This document shows positions 10,478 to 21,399 of a stretch of DNA of 64,000 bases, piece by piece. Each line of letters starts with the position of its first letter. Position 1 is the stretch's first letter. The notes below the pieces were generated by a model. It was not told the DNA's origin, did no database searches, and was given only the letters and a program-made list of their open reading frames with translations. A program made the position numbers and the translations under genes. The DNA comes from Orychophragmus violaceus (taxonomy: Eukaryota; Streptophyta; Magnoliopsida; Brassicales; Brassicaceae). The stretch covers positions 57,010,580-57,074,579 of the forward strand of contig CM058230.1 in the NCBI GenBank assembly GCA_030180135.1, read 5' to 3'.

Positions 10478-11384
10478 ATGTCTAAAACTACTTTCTCGTT
10501 GCGATCCGTCCTTGAGAAGGACAAGTTAAATGGATCAAATTTCCTGGATTGGTATCGTAATTTGAGATTTATTCTCAAGCAAGAGAGTAAGGACTATGTC
10601 CTTGAGAAAGCTCTCCCCGAAAGGCTTGGGACCAATGTCTCGCATGCAGTGTATGATGCTTGGAATAAGCATTATTTGATGTGGTAGATGTGTGTGGTCT
10701 TATGTTGGCTACCATGGAATCGGACTTAAAGAGTCAATACGAGAACATGGAGTCGCCAATAGAGATGATCACCAGCCTGAAACTGAAGTTTCAGGATATG
10801 GCACGAGTTGAGAGATTCCAGATGGTGAAGTCTCTCACTGGGTGCAAGCTACCAAAGGATGCTCCAGTGAGTCCTCATGTCATTAAAATGATGGGTTACA
10901 TTGATAACCTGGGGATTGTCCTGTCAGCTTAGAGTTGGCTACTGACATCATTCTGCAGTCACTGCCTTCTAGTTATGATAAGTTTGTCAAAAGCTATATC
11001 AAGAACGACTTGACGAAGACGTTGACTGAGCTGCATGGCATGCTCAAAACAGCAGAGCAAGACATCAAAAAGGGTAAAAGATTTGAGAAATCTTGTGTTG
11101 ACAAGGGTAGAGGCAGGGCCGTCCAGATTTGGAATCAGGATAAGCCTGTGTCATCATATAAGCCCAAGTCCGGCCCATCTGGTGTTAGAAAGTGCTTCTA
11201 CTGTGATGAGTTAAGGCATTGGAAGAGAGATTGCATAAAATTCTTGGAAGATTCTCAAGAGATGAAGGAGATGTATGGTACTTCTTCTTCAGGTATTGTG
11301 TTATTACTTCAAGTTCTACGTATGTATTGGATACTAGTTGTGGTACTGATATTTTGGAAATATGCAGGGCCTAAGCAACAGTAG
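10478..11384 (+). pseudogene. Copia gag, broken
   Basis: The start MSKTTFSLRSVLEKDKLNG and later segments (TLTELHGMLKTAEQDIKKG) match the gag of the young copia at 28499-29392. A CCHC zinc knuckle CFYCDELRHWKRDC with its histidine present is encoded near 11190-11235. Frame changes occur near 10680 and 10930, so no full-length protein is possible. Gag forms the particle and binds element RNA through the knuckle. Confidence 0.8.
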
Positions 11385-13640
11385 AACGTTGAGGAAAGGA
11401 CAAGTGGAACTGCGAGTCTGGTATGGAGCAATGATTGCTACATGAGCCGTAGAGATTCTCCACTTGTAGGAGCCTTTCAAGCTTGGTTTTTGAATTAAGT
11501 AATTGCTACTATGTACCTTCTTTAAGCAGAGATGTCTTTCATTTTCTTGTAAGAATTTGGATGTTTTTCATTCTGATAAAAGACAAGTTTTGCTCTTTTG
11601 ATCTTAATGAAATATTATATGGTAGCACCCCTTTTGATAATGGGTTTTATATCTTAAACCAATGTACGCTTGTATATATAACATAAATACCAAATGGTTT
11701 AAGTCTGATGACTTGAACTCGATTTTTCCTTAGCATAGTCGTTTTGACCACATAGAGTGAAGCGGATTCAGAAGTTCCATTGTTATGGGCTTTAGGCTCA
11801 TTTGATTATAAATCATTTGAGATATGAATTCTGCCTGCTCGGCTAAATGATTAAGGCTTCTTTAGCAGAGCTAAAGAAAAGGGCCCGAGGCTTATTGGGC
11901 CTTACACGTACTGACATATGTGGCCCGATGAGCATCAATGTCAAAGGAAATCTTTAGTACTTCATTACCTTATTGATGGCATCAATAAGTATGGCTGTGT
12001 TCTTTTGATGACACGAGTAGAAATCCTTTGAGGAGTTCCAAAATGAAGTATAGAACCGATTTGACAGAAGTATTGAGATCCTCGATTAGATCGCAGAGGA
12101 AAATACTTGAGTCAAGAATTGGGTGATCATCTAAGTGAGTGTGAAGTCATATCACCGCTCTTTTCTCCTGGAAAACCTAAATGGTGTTTCTGAGAGAACG
12201 AATCGGACCTTATTAGATATGCTCCGATTAATGATGAGTCACAGGAATCTTCCATTACCCTTTTAAAATACGCTCTAAAATGAATATGTTTACGCCAAAT
12301 AGTTTTCTATCAGAATCAGTTGAAAGACACCACATTGTATGTGGACTGGGTGATTTCCAAGTATATTTTTCTGATTAATTGGGATTGCAAGGTTTGTGTA
12401 AGGCAGTTGTCAACAAACAAACTTGAACCCAAATCTGATAAGGGCTGCTTCGCCGGTTGTCCTAGAGAAACCGAGGCTCAGTACTTTTGCAACCAATCCG
12501 AGAACAAAGCCATGTTGTTCGGAACTCTGTTTTTCCAAGAAGAACAGTGGGAGTAAAAGTACAGCTCGAAGAAATTCAAAAAACACAGGAGGTTGTTTAA
12601 CCTGTTGAGGGAGAGCAGCGGTTGGATCTACAGAGTGATGTAGGATCTACACCTGTGGACCCTGAAGTTCACTGATCCTAATGGATCCGTCACTAAACCG
12701 AGGGTGATTCCTCATGACCGATTGTTGTGATCTGTTGATCATTGAAAAGTGACGAGCCTGGGAAATTCAAAGAAGCGAAGGTGAGCCCCAACTCCGAAAA
12801 TTAACTAGGAATGTATGTTAGCTTCACCAATCCATTTCTGGATTGAAGCAAACACCTTGGAGTTGGAATCTATGTTCTGTTAAAACGGTCAAAGTTTTGA
12901 CTTGATCAGGAACGTATAGAAACCGTGCGTTTACAAGTAAACTAATGGGAGCGTAGTTGCAATTCTCGCACTGTATATAACATACTTAATCTCATAAACA
13001 ACGTCCCGACGCTAAAGTCTTGTCAAGATTTGGGTCGGAAGTCAAATTTAACGATGGACATGGGAGAAGCCGCGAAAGTTCTTGGAATAAGGATCCATTG
13101 AAATGGATTGGAAAGGATAATTTGATCGTGTCAGAATCCTTATGGTGATAAGGTATTGGACAGTTCAAATGTGCTTAATTCCAAGAATGGCTTCACACCA
13201 AAGGTTTTATGGCAATAATCTTAGCAAGATGGAGTGTCTTTGACACTGGCTGAGCTAGTATCGATCTTAGCAAGATGAAGTGTCTTTGACACTGGCTGAG
13301 CTAGTATCGATCTTAGCAAGATGAACTGTCTTGGACACTGGCTGAGCTAGTATCTATGAGTGTGATTCCTTTTGCTTATGCAATAGAACCCATCATGAAT
13401 GCCATATTTTTCACTCGTCTGATGTAGCTGACGCACAAAGCATGACGAGAAGATACCAATTTGTTCCGGTAAAAGTCACTGGACAGTTGTAAGGAATATC
13501 CCCAAGTGTTTGAGAAACAGTAAGGATAGTTCTTGTTCAATTGAGAAAAATGATGAATCTGTTATGAGTAGTTAGACGGACAAAGATGATTCCCAGTTCC
13601 CACCTGGTTATGTCTCTTTGTCTGTGTAGCGGCGCTATTT
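11385..13640 (+). pseudogene. Copia pol, heavily degraded
   Basis: Scattered matches to the young copia pol in order: protease start near 11325 (LDTSCGTD), the pre-integrase region near 11480-11690, integrase pieces near 11900-12260, an RT/linker piece near 12400-12560 (KSDKGCFAGCPRETEAQYF), and RT/RNase H traces to about 13640. No catalytic block survives as an open frame. Several segments are missing, so the region is both mutated and shortened relative to the 3 kb pol of its relative. A 46-bp unit is triplicated within it at 13218-13355. Confidence 0.65.
13218..13355 (+). repeat. 46-bp tandem repeat, three copies
   Basis: Units start at 13218, 13264 and 13310 with ATCTTAGCAAGATG, and each contains GACACTGGCTGAGCTAGTAT. 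Copies differ at only a few bases, so the amplification is younger than the decay of the pol around it. Confidence 0.85.
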
Positions 13641-14619
13641 GTTGGAAAGGTCTCCAAGCAGTGGACCGTAGAATAGTGCTTATTTAAAGAATAGCGGTGT
13701 GGTTTGTTGGAATGGTTCCAAGCAAGAACACCGCATCATCTCTCACAACCTAAGCATGATTTTGGTACTGTTGCTGTAGGTACTAGATATCTGAAGACGT
13801 GGTCTTGATTCTAGTGGGATTTATGTTAGTTATGAGTTTCAGATAGACATGATATTGTCATGTTTATGAAAAACTGACATCAACGTTATTTGATTATTGG
13901 ATAATTGAATAATGGTCCCAAGTATTTTATGTTCATTTTATAGGTATCAAGTTGAGGACTTGATCATGAAACCCTATAAATGAAAGATGACATAAAATTA
14001 TGTTTGTCCCTGGTCATAGGTTGTTAAAATGGGACACTAACAACCGTTAAGACTAGTATGTGAGGTGACGTATGACTATGTTTCATGGAGTCATTGATGA
14101 GTATCAACGTCAGTCACATGGATATATGTTGGTGAACATATGATCAGACATGACCCGCTAATGAGAACTCTACAGAATAGTTATATCTGTGTCATAAGAG
14201 GTTCTCATTACGACTATAGAGTATAGTCCTTAGACCTGAGTTCATCATGCTTTCTAGCATATGAAGTGGTTTGTTTTGACCTTGTCAAACGTCGTTCCGT
14301 AACTGGCGGCTATAAAGGCATTGCTTAGGCGTATCATGAACTATGTGTAGAAATTGGGATGGAACAAGAAGGGATTTGTCCCTCCTATATAACAGGAGAT
14401 AAATATCTCAGGGCCCATCGAAGATTTGATACTGAGAAAATGCATGGCCGTGCTCAAACGAGGTGATTGTCAGTCGTTTGTTTTATCAGTATAGATCATG
14501 AGTTCGATGAATATGATATTGGCTATAATAAGGATGACATAGTTTCTTGCCTTATGCCATATCGAGATATAGAGACGAAGGGATTATGGGAATAGATGAT
14601 TCCAGTACAAGTGGGAGAT
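13641..14619 (+). other. 3' untranslated region and polypurine tract, decayed copia
   Basis: Non-coding sequence similar to 32480-33330 of the young copia, including an ATGCATGGCC...GCTCAAACG block. It ends with the polypurine tract AAGTGGGAGAT (14609-14619) directly before the 3' LTR. Confidence 0.6.
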
Positions 14620-15344
14620 TGTTGGGATTGTGTCCTGAAATCACATTGTACTTACTCTAAAGATAGTTGTATTGTCGAGATCGGACAATTCATGTGATAC
14701 TAAGTAGTTATAATGTTTTGCTAGAAGCCGCTTATTACAAATGAGATGTAACTCATTTCTAGTATCGTGTGAACCTACAGGGTCACACACCTAAGCAAGC
14801 TGGATTCACTTTGTATGGGATTGATCATTGGCATATGATCCGATCAATGTGTATTGGATACACATTGAATTGAGTTTTGAAGATATGTGTCGATCGATGC
14901 AATGAGTGTGTCGATCGACGCAGGTTTTCGAAAGGGTGTGTCGATCGATACAGTAAGTATGTCGATCGATGCACATTGGGCCTCGAGACTGACGTTTCGA
15001 GTTAATGACTTAAATGAGTCGGGTTTGATCCGACGGTCATTTTCCGTCATCCCAGGTCGATATATAAAGTCTTAGATGATCGACCTGAGCCTGTGCCGTC
15101 GTTGTCGCTTCTCAGAGAGAAAGCAGAGAGACAAAAACTCATAGCATCCCAGGAGATCCAATAACCATAACTAGCAACCCGGCGGATTCCAGTTTGTTTG
15201 CGTGTGGACTACGGTAGAGGCGCAGCATATGAGGCGCTCTTGATCTCGTTTATCTAACCCAATTTCCGCTGCCAATCTCCAGGTAATCACGAGGTCAGTT
15301 CTTAGATTCAATCACCTAGACCCTGGATCCCAGGGATTCCAACA
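14620..15344 (+). repeat. 3' LTR of the decayed copia
   Basis: Same length as the 5' LTR, with about 19 differences that cluster in a few places (for example 14685, 15155-15175 and 15195). Palindrome pairs are kept at 14890/14911 and 14941/14962 and the TATA box at 15061-15068. Confidence 0.9.
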
Positions 15345-15801
15345 GATGGTTGTTTAGTTGTAAAGGAATGTTGTCAGAGTACTTTAATCTTAAGTCTTTG
15401 AGGCATTTCTCTAATAGAACTAGCTAGCCGTTTTACCGTGAAAGGCTGTTTAAGCATTTTGATGGAGTTCTCGTGCCGCCCAGTCGTGAGGAGCCGGTTT
15501 AGCGTTTGTCCGAGCAGGATGCTACTGACTTTTAAATCCATGCTTAATCATGATCAGTCTAATCATGATTAGCCTGAGCATTCTTATGCTAAACTAATTA
15601 TGTGTAATCATGATTAAGATCCCATGCCTTGAAAAATCTATAAGTACTCCTCCCCCTTCACTCATTTCTTCACACTTTCACTTCTCTCAAAAACTCTAAG
15701 GTAGTTTCTCTCTCTATTTTTCCTCTAGTTTTTTTTGTTGTTGTCCAAGGTTCTTCACCGTTCTTGAGCGTTCTTTAGCGTTTTGGTGAAGTTTAGAGCT
15801 T
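15345..15801 (+). other. Tat region upstream of the antisense ORF
   Basis: Begins with the second copy of the copia target GATGG. It contains a block of AATCATGATTA inverted repeats (15545-15620). TATAAGTACTCC at about 15640 and a CT-rich leader at 15650-15730 could be promoter and 5' leader of the plus-strand antisense ORF, though I cannot show that. Confidence 0.4.
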
Positions 15802-18050
15802 TTGATATTCCAAAAGTTTGTGTTACTGTTTTACTATGTTTTCTATGAGGGAATCAAGCGATACGACCAGTTTCGTTCCGGAATTTCGATACGAGGCTTT
15901 CACTTCCAAGAAGAGTCACGTGAATCATGGCGACAAGCAGTGCCTTCTGTTGATCATTCGTGTTCTTCAAGAGGGCTGGCCAGTGAACCATTCTATGAAG
16001 GGAATGCCTCATTTCCTAGTAGAGAGCAGTCCATCGGAGAAAATGACCCATGCTTAGATGGAGAGCATTGATCCAGAGGAAGCTAGATACTATTTGGGTG
16101 ATCTTTATGGAGAGAAAAATGTTGTTCCGGTGAAGAAGAAGGAGAGAGGGCCGAGACATGTCCCCAACCCCCCTGGTTCGACCTTATCCAAGAGGGAGTC
16201 AGTCGAGAGACTCAAGTGCGAGTTCAGAATCTCTGGGGCATTGAAGTTGGCGATCCTATCACCTAGTGATCGAGCTGATTCTCCACCAGCTAGTTACTTC
16301 ACCATCTACGAATCCTTCATGGATTTGTTTCCTGTGGTTTCTGGTTCCTGGGCTAATAGTTCGCTTCCTCCGGCAAAGAGGATTAGATCTCGCACATGTT
16401 AATCCTCGTGGCATTCAACACTTGATCGGAACGTTGGTTCGGCGCTTCGAGTGTGGTGTCGAGTTCAGATTTGGGCATCTCCGAAACATTCTTACGTGGG
16501 TTGTGATCTTAAAGGGTGGTAATGAGTATTACCTTAAGCTTGTTATGCGCCAGACCATCATCATAGGTTTTGAGAGCAAGGATCCCCAATGGACGAAGAA
16601 TCAGTTGAGATGGCTGCGTAAATTTTATGAAATCGGATTGGGGACCAATCGTTAGCTGAATTAGTTGTTTGGGTTTGGGCTATTCTTATTTGTTGTGTAC
16701 TGAATCTGAATTCTTCCCTTTCTTTTTATTTCTTGCAGCTTTCGATCCCATTCCATCGTGTCTTCCGAATCTGATCGAGATTATTCCGCCGAAAGAACAA
16801 ATTAGAAAAAAGTTTTCTTTTTTAATAGTTAAACAAGCAAGAAGGATGTATTTTCTGATGTCTACACGTGAGGCGGCGAATGCCAAGATGAGGGAGGCAG
16901 AAGAGCATAATCAGAGAGAAGAGGAACATGCACAAGCGGCTGGCGTAATCGGTTCATGGCTTAGTAAATGAGCAGAAGGTCTTACCGAGTTGGATCCAAT
17001 CGAAGACAAACATTGGAATGGACAGGATCCGACACTTGGGGAAAGTATTTTTGTCACCGGGGACGAAGTGGAAGCTGGCCAAAACATGGTCGTTCCTCAG
17101 ATACCTCAAGGACCGGTTATAGGGTTAACGGCTCAGCACGCGGAACCTAAACCAAAGAGGAAGTGGGCATGAAAGAGGCATGAAAAATATGTTGAAGTCC
17201 CTCATCCTGATTCGGAGCTGACCCAATTCGACCCGAGCTAGGGTGGTCCCTTGTATGCTAATGTTTTTGAGGTGGCGAGTTTTTGCGCCGGCGTGCGGCA
17301 TCTAGGCGATAACCCTGTCAGATATGAGGACATGGTTTGTGGTAACTCGCTTGAAGGTTACCGCATTCTTCTTTTGACTGATAGAAATTTTCTTTTATGA
17401 CTTAACTAGAATGAATGTTAATTTTTCTTCTTGTTTCATGAAAATGCGTCGGTCAACAAAAAAGCTGTTGAGTATGAGAAAGAGATCCGCGAGGCTATGA
17501 GATTACTTGCCAAACATTCCACCGACAATCAGAAATTCGGAAATTCACTTTCCAAGCTGAAAACATCGTTCAAGGGAAGAAGAGCCGATTTTGCGGTGGA
17601 GCGGCGGTCGATCGAGAATGAGAAGGCAGTAGCCCATGCTGAAGCTGAAATTTTGAAGGTTCAACTTTTGGAAGAAAATTCTTCCCGCGAAGCGGCCTCG
17701 AAAGAGGCGACCAAGAAAGGAAGAAAAGGGATGTTTGACAAGATTCCATCCCGTCGTACCAAACTTCATGGAATTTTCTTCAAGTTGACGAAGGCTAAGA
17801 AAAGGGAAAGTCATTACCTTGAGAGGAGGATCAACATCGAGATGATTGCTGAGCAAAAGGCATAGGAACACTCCCGTGTTCGAGACTGATGGAGCAAAAT
17901 TGGATATGACGAAGGCTAGTCTTGAGGTGAGCGATGTACTCAAGTTCGACAGGTTGATTGCCTAAGCTGAAGGGTACTTCGATCTTTCTCCCTTTTTGGG
18001 TGATCATGCTGGCACGTCGCAACAGGCACGGCACTTTAAGATGAAGTTGT
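15802..18050 (+). pseudogene. Antisense ORF of the Tat element (Transposase_28-like)
   Basis: Plus-strand coding remains opposite to the element's gag-pol and next to its 3' LTR. Part 1 (15838-16400) includes ESIDPEEARYYLGDLYGEKN and SYFTIYESFMD. A frame change near 16330 leads to FLRQRGLDLAHVNPRGIQHL and a WVVILKGG segment, to 16655. This resembles the plant gypsy-type transposon family PF04195. A likely intron ends at the CTTGCAG near 16735, then 16739-17170 continues, and 17431-17865 encodes a charged, probably coiled-coil tail (EKEIREAMRLLAKHSTDNQK). One in-frame stop (about 16055) and frameshifts make it non-functional here. Tat/Ogre elements are known to carry such antisense ORFs; their function is unknown. 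Confidence 0.65.
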
Positions 18051-19150
18051 GACAGCTGGTGTGACCAATGTCCATGGTTCTAATGCTTAAGTGTAATTGT
18101 CGGCTTTATTTATCTTCGCGTTGTTGCTTTCTATTTCGAGTGTCGTTGAACTCCTTGATTTGGTTTGGTATGTTTTCTATGAACAAAATGTTTTGCTTTA
18201 AGATCCATTTTCCTAGTCTTTGAACCTACGAACTTATGATGTTGATCTTTTGTTGTCGCTTTCGAGCTTGTATCAAATGAACGATTGGAAGATTCTTTGA
18301 GTGTTTGTCTCTCGAAGTTTGATCTCCTTAGTTCAGCCTAAATTTTGTATTTCGCGTAACTTACTTGTAAATCCTGCTCAACGATTTTGAGGATGTAGAA
18401 CGTTTTAAAAGAAAGTATTTATGAGCACAAGACCTGCTCGGAATTCTCTTGGTGTCGACCGACACATCGAGAGTGTCAGTCGACGTTGGGTTCTGATGCC
18501 AAGCAGGAGTGTTATGTCGAGTAGGTGGTAGTTTTCTGTTTTCTGAGAAATCTATTCGCTATCATCTGTACGTGATGTTTCCGAGCAGACGTTGTGCGCT
18601 GAGTTGGGAGAGCCGAGCAAGATGGTCATGTCCGAGAAAGGGGTACTGTCCGAGAAAATACCGCGTCGAGCAAGACCATTTGGCAGTCCATCCATAAGCC
18701 AAGCAAGATTTCTCCTAGAAGCCCTCCGGATAGCAGGTTTATTGGTGTTGAGCCGGACACGAACTAGTGATGTCTGAGAAGGACTTTGTCTACTCGGCAA
18801 AAAGGTATCGATCAACGCTTCTGGCGTGCTGATCGATACTGAGTGAGCTTCCAATTGTTCTGAGAAAAGTATCCGAACTTGCCAAGAAAGGGTCCGAGCA
18901 TGCCGGCCTAAATCCAAAAATGGCGGCCTAAATCCAAACATGCCGAGAATGATTCAAACATGTTAGTTCCTTGCATGTTCTGCTCGGCGATTTATGTTCG
19001 TGGAACGAAATGCCGAGCATTAAGTACTGCATTTTGAAAATGAAGACTGTCAAGGAGAATGTCCGAGTAATCCGCCTGATAAGAACATTGTCTGAGTAGT
19101 CCATCTGAGCAGTCGATTTCTCACATGCGTTGAGCAGTTTCATACATTTT
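18051..19150. other. Tat 3' untranslated region with CCGAGCA repeats
   Basis: No coding signal. Contains two diverged copies of the 21-bp-spaced palindrome pair (18455/18476 and 18808/18829) and short CCGAGCA/TGCTCGG repeats at 18580-19100 related to those in the LTRs. Confidence 0.5.
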
Positions 19151-19163
19151 TTGTGAAGCATAA

Positions 19164-19610
19164 TTTAAGACCTAGTGTTCTTACGAGCATCTTATTGGAT
19201 TTCGAGGTTCACTTCGAGCTTGGAGATCAGCAAGATATACTTGACTTACGTACCTATTTTGGTAGTGATTATGTTCTTAAGACCTGTGTGCTTATGAGCG
19301 TTTTACTGGGTTTCAAGTATTACTCCGAGTTTAAAGGTTGGCAAGGTATAATCGGCTACTGACCTAGTTTGATAGTAAGTATATCCCTTAAGACCAGTGT
19401 GCTTGGGAACGTTTTACTGGATTTCTGGTCTTACTCCTAGTTTGAAGGTTGGCGAGGTATACTCGGCTTACAGACCTGTTTTGATAGTAAGTATATGCTT
19501 AAGTCAAGTGTGCTTAGAAGCATTTTACTTGGTTTTGGGTTCTATTAGAGCTTCGGGATTTGCAAGACTTTCTTCTTTCTTGCGGACCTGTTTCGATGGT
19601 GAACTTCAAG
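19164..19610. repeat. Tandem repeat, period about 111 bp, four copies
   Basis: Units start at about 19164, 19276, 19387 and 19498 with CTTAAGACC-like sequence followed by GTGTGCTT...TTTTACTGG. The copies are diverged but evenly spaced (112, 111, 111 bp). They lie between integrase and the antisense ORF, the hypervariable 3' region in which Tat/Ogre elements are known to generate minisatellites. Confidence 0.8.
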
Positions 19611-20266
19611 TGAATACCAGCTTGGATATACCTAGCGTATATTAGACCGAGGTATAATAGGTCATAATTTTTATAGCGCGCTTTTAAATCTGTGCAGACG
19701 TATAAGAACCCTCTCTCTATATGATGTAGTGGTATGGTCCGCAAAGGGCGTAATTGTTCATTTGTCAAGGCCAGAAACAGCGAGAAAGAAATGTTTTGAG
19801 AAATTGTAAGTATACTATCCTTGATTTCAAGCGGTATTATTGCGAAGGTATTGGTGAATTAAGTTGATCCGAACAGTCGATTTGCTGTGTCGCGGGGTTT
19901 ACTGAGTTCCGAGCTGATTTTATAAGATAAGTAAAACTTTGATTGTTGTTTTTCGACTAGAAGGGTGTGTGTTGAGTCGTATATCTTGGCGATTATTTGA
20001 TGCTCGTATTTCGGAGCCGACCGTAAGTGAGACGAGTCACCCTTAAGCTTGAGTTCATGGTTCGAAAACTAAAAATTTCTGATGTGGAAGTATAGATATA
20101 TACGGACCACTCCCCTCTTTTTGAGAGGGGGGCAGCTGAATCGATCAAAAGATTGGCTACATGCATACCCCTTTCGGGTATCAATAGGTCCCGTAGATCA
20201 AGTTGTTTCTCGTCTCTCACTTTTTTTTGAGACGTTCGAAAGTCTCAACTTAGTGATAGTACTTCT
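19611..20266 (-). other. Tat spacer downstream of integrase
   Basis: No recognisable coding sequence. A short hairpin, CCCCTC/GAGAGGGG around a T-run, lies at about 20107-20130. Confidence 0.3.
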
Positions 20267-21373
20267 TCAAGTGCATTGTGTTCCAACTTCTTGGAATTTT
20301 GACGTTATCCTTGTTGATGAGTTTGTATGCTCCAGGGCTCTGTATAGTCCTTCCCATTTTGCTCCTAGTTTGCCCGAATTTCGTTCAACCATGTTCTGGA
20401 ACACATTCCGTAGGACTAGGTCACCTTTGAGGAACCTTCGACTGCGCACATTTGGGTTGTAGTATTTGGTAGTTTCTTGTTGGTAGTTTTTGATGCAGAC
20501 AAGTTCCTAATCGCGTCGTTCAAGGATTAGATCCAACTCATCGAGAATCTTCCAATGATTCAATCCTTCTTGTCCTAGGATCAGTCTGTGATGTACTTAT
20601 GAGAATTCAACTTCTAGTGGGATTACGCATTATGTTTCGTAGATTAGTGTGAATGGTCTTTCAACAGTTGCTCGCTGGGGTGTTGTCCGATGGGACCAAA
20701 GGACTCCTTCTAGCTCGTCTGCCCATCGACCTTTTTTCATCGAGTCGTTTCTTTTATCCATCAAGGATTGTCTTGTTGGCGGCCTCCAATTGTCCATTAC
20801 CTTGAGGGTAACGCGGAGTGAACTTTTATAAATGTATCTTCCATTTTTCGCAGAAAGCTTTGAATCATGTGGAGATGAACTGCGAGCCGTTTTTTGTGAC
20901 GATCTATTAAGGCACTCCATGTCTGCATATGATATTTTTCCATACGAAGTGCTCGAGATGGTCGTCTTTGATTTTGCGTAAGATTCAGATTCGATCCACT
21001 TTGAGAAGTAATCTTTTAGGACAAGCAGAAATCGCTTTTGCTTAGATCATTGAAGTGGACCAACAATATATGTTAACCCAGCACATGAAAGGATATGGTG
21101 AGAAAATAGATGAAAGTAGCTCGGTCGGTTGATGAATCGTCTGAGCGTGTCTCTGGCATTTCTCACATTTCTGGGAAAATGTTCGCAGTCCTTGATCATA
21201 GTTGTCCAAAAGTAGATGTGACGTTTGATTTTGATTGCTAAGGGTCTGCCTCTTGAATGGTGTTCGCATGAACTGCTGTGAACTTCTTCAATGATAAGCT
21301 TTGCTAGCCTGCCTTCTATGAAAGCCATTAGAGGTCCGGAAAATCTCCATTTGAAAACATTCCCATCCACCAA
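20267..21373 (-). pseudogene. Gypsy integrase, Tat element
   Basis: Minus strand, reading right to left. 21373-21047 carries the zinc-binding start (LVDGNVFKWRFSGPL-type sequence, then EVHSSSCEHHSRGRPLAIK). 20920-20630 carries the end of the core (GRWADELEGVLWSHRTTPQ). 20449-20267 carries the C-terminal GDLVLR...GKLGAKWEG block. These are standard landmarks of gypsy integrase, which inserts element cDNA. Frames change between blocks and the catalytic aspartates are not all visible, so it is inactive. Confidence 0.8.
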
Positions 21374-21399
21374 GACTTAACAAGCAGCCGTCACATTGA

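Larger units (their letters stand above)
8329..15344 (+). mobile_element. Decayed copia element with well-preserved LTRs
   Basis: LTRs 8329-9053 and 14620-15344 are 725 bp each, begin TGTTGGGATT and end TTCCAACA. The 5-bp target duplication GATGG (8324-8328 and 15345-15349) is perfect. A primer site follows the left LTR and a polypurine tract precedes the right one. By eye the LTRs differ at about 19 positions (about 2.6 percent). The internal gag and pol homology is far more damaged than that. It is related to the young copia at 26194: LTR termini, leader blocks, gag and the 3' untranslated region correspond. Confidence 0.9.
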
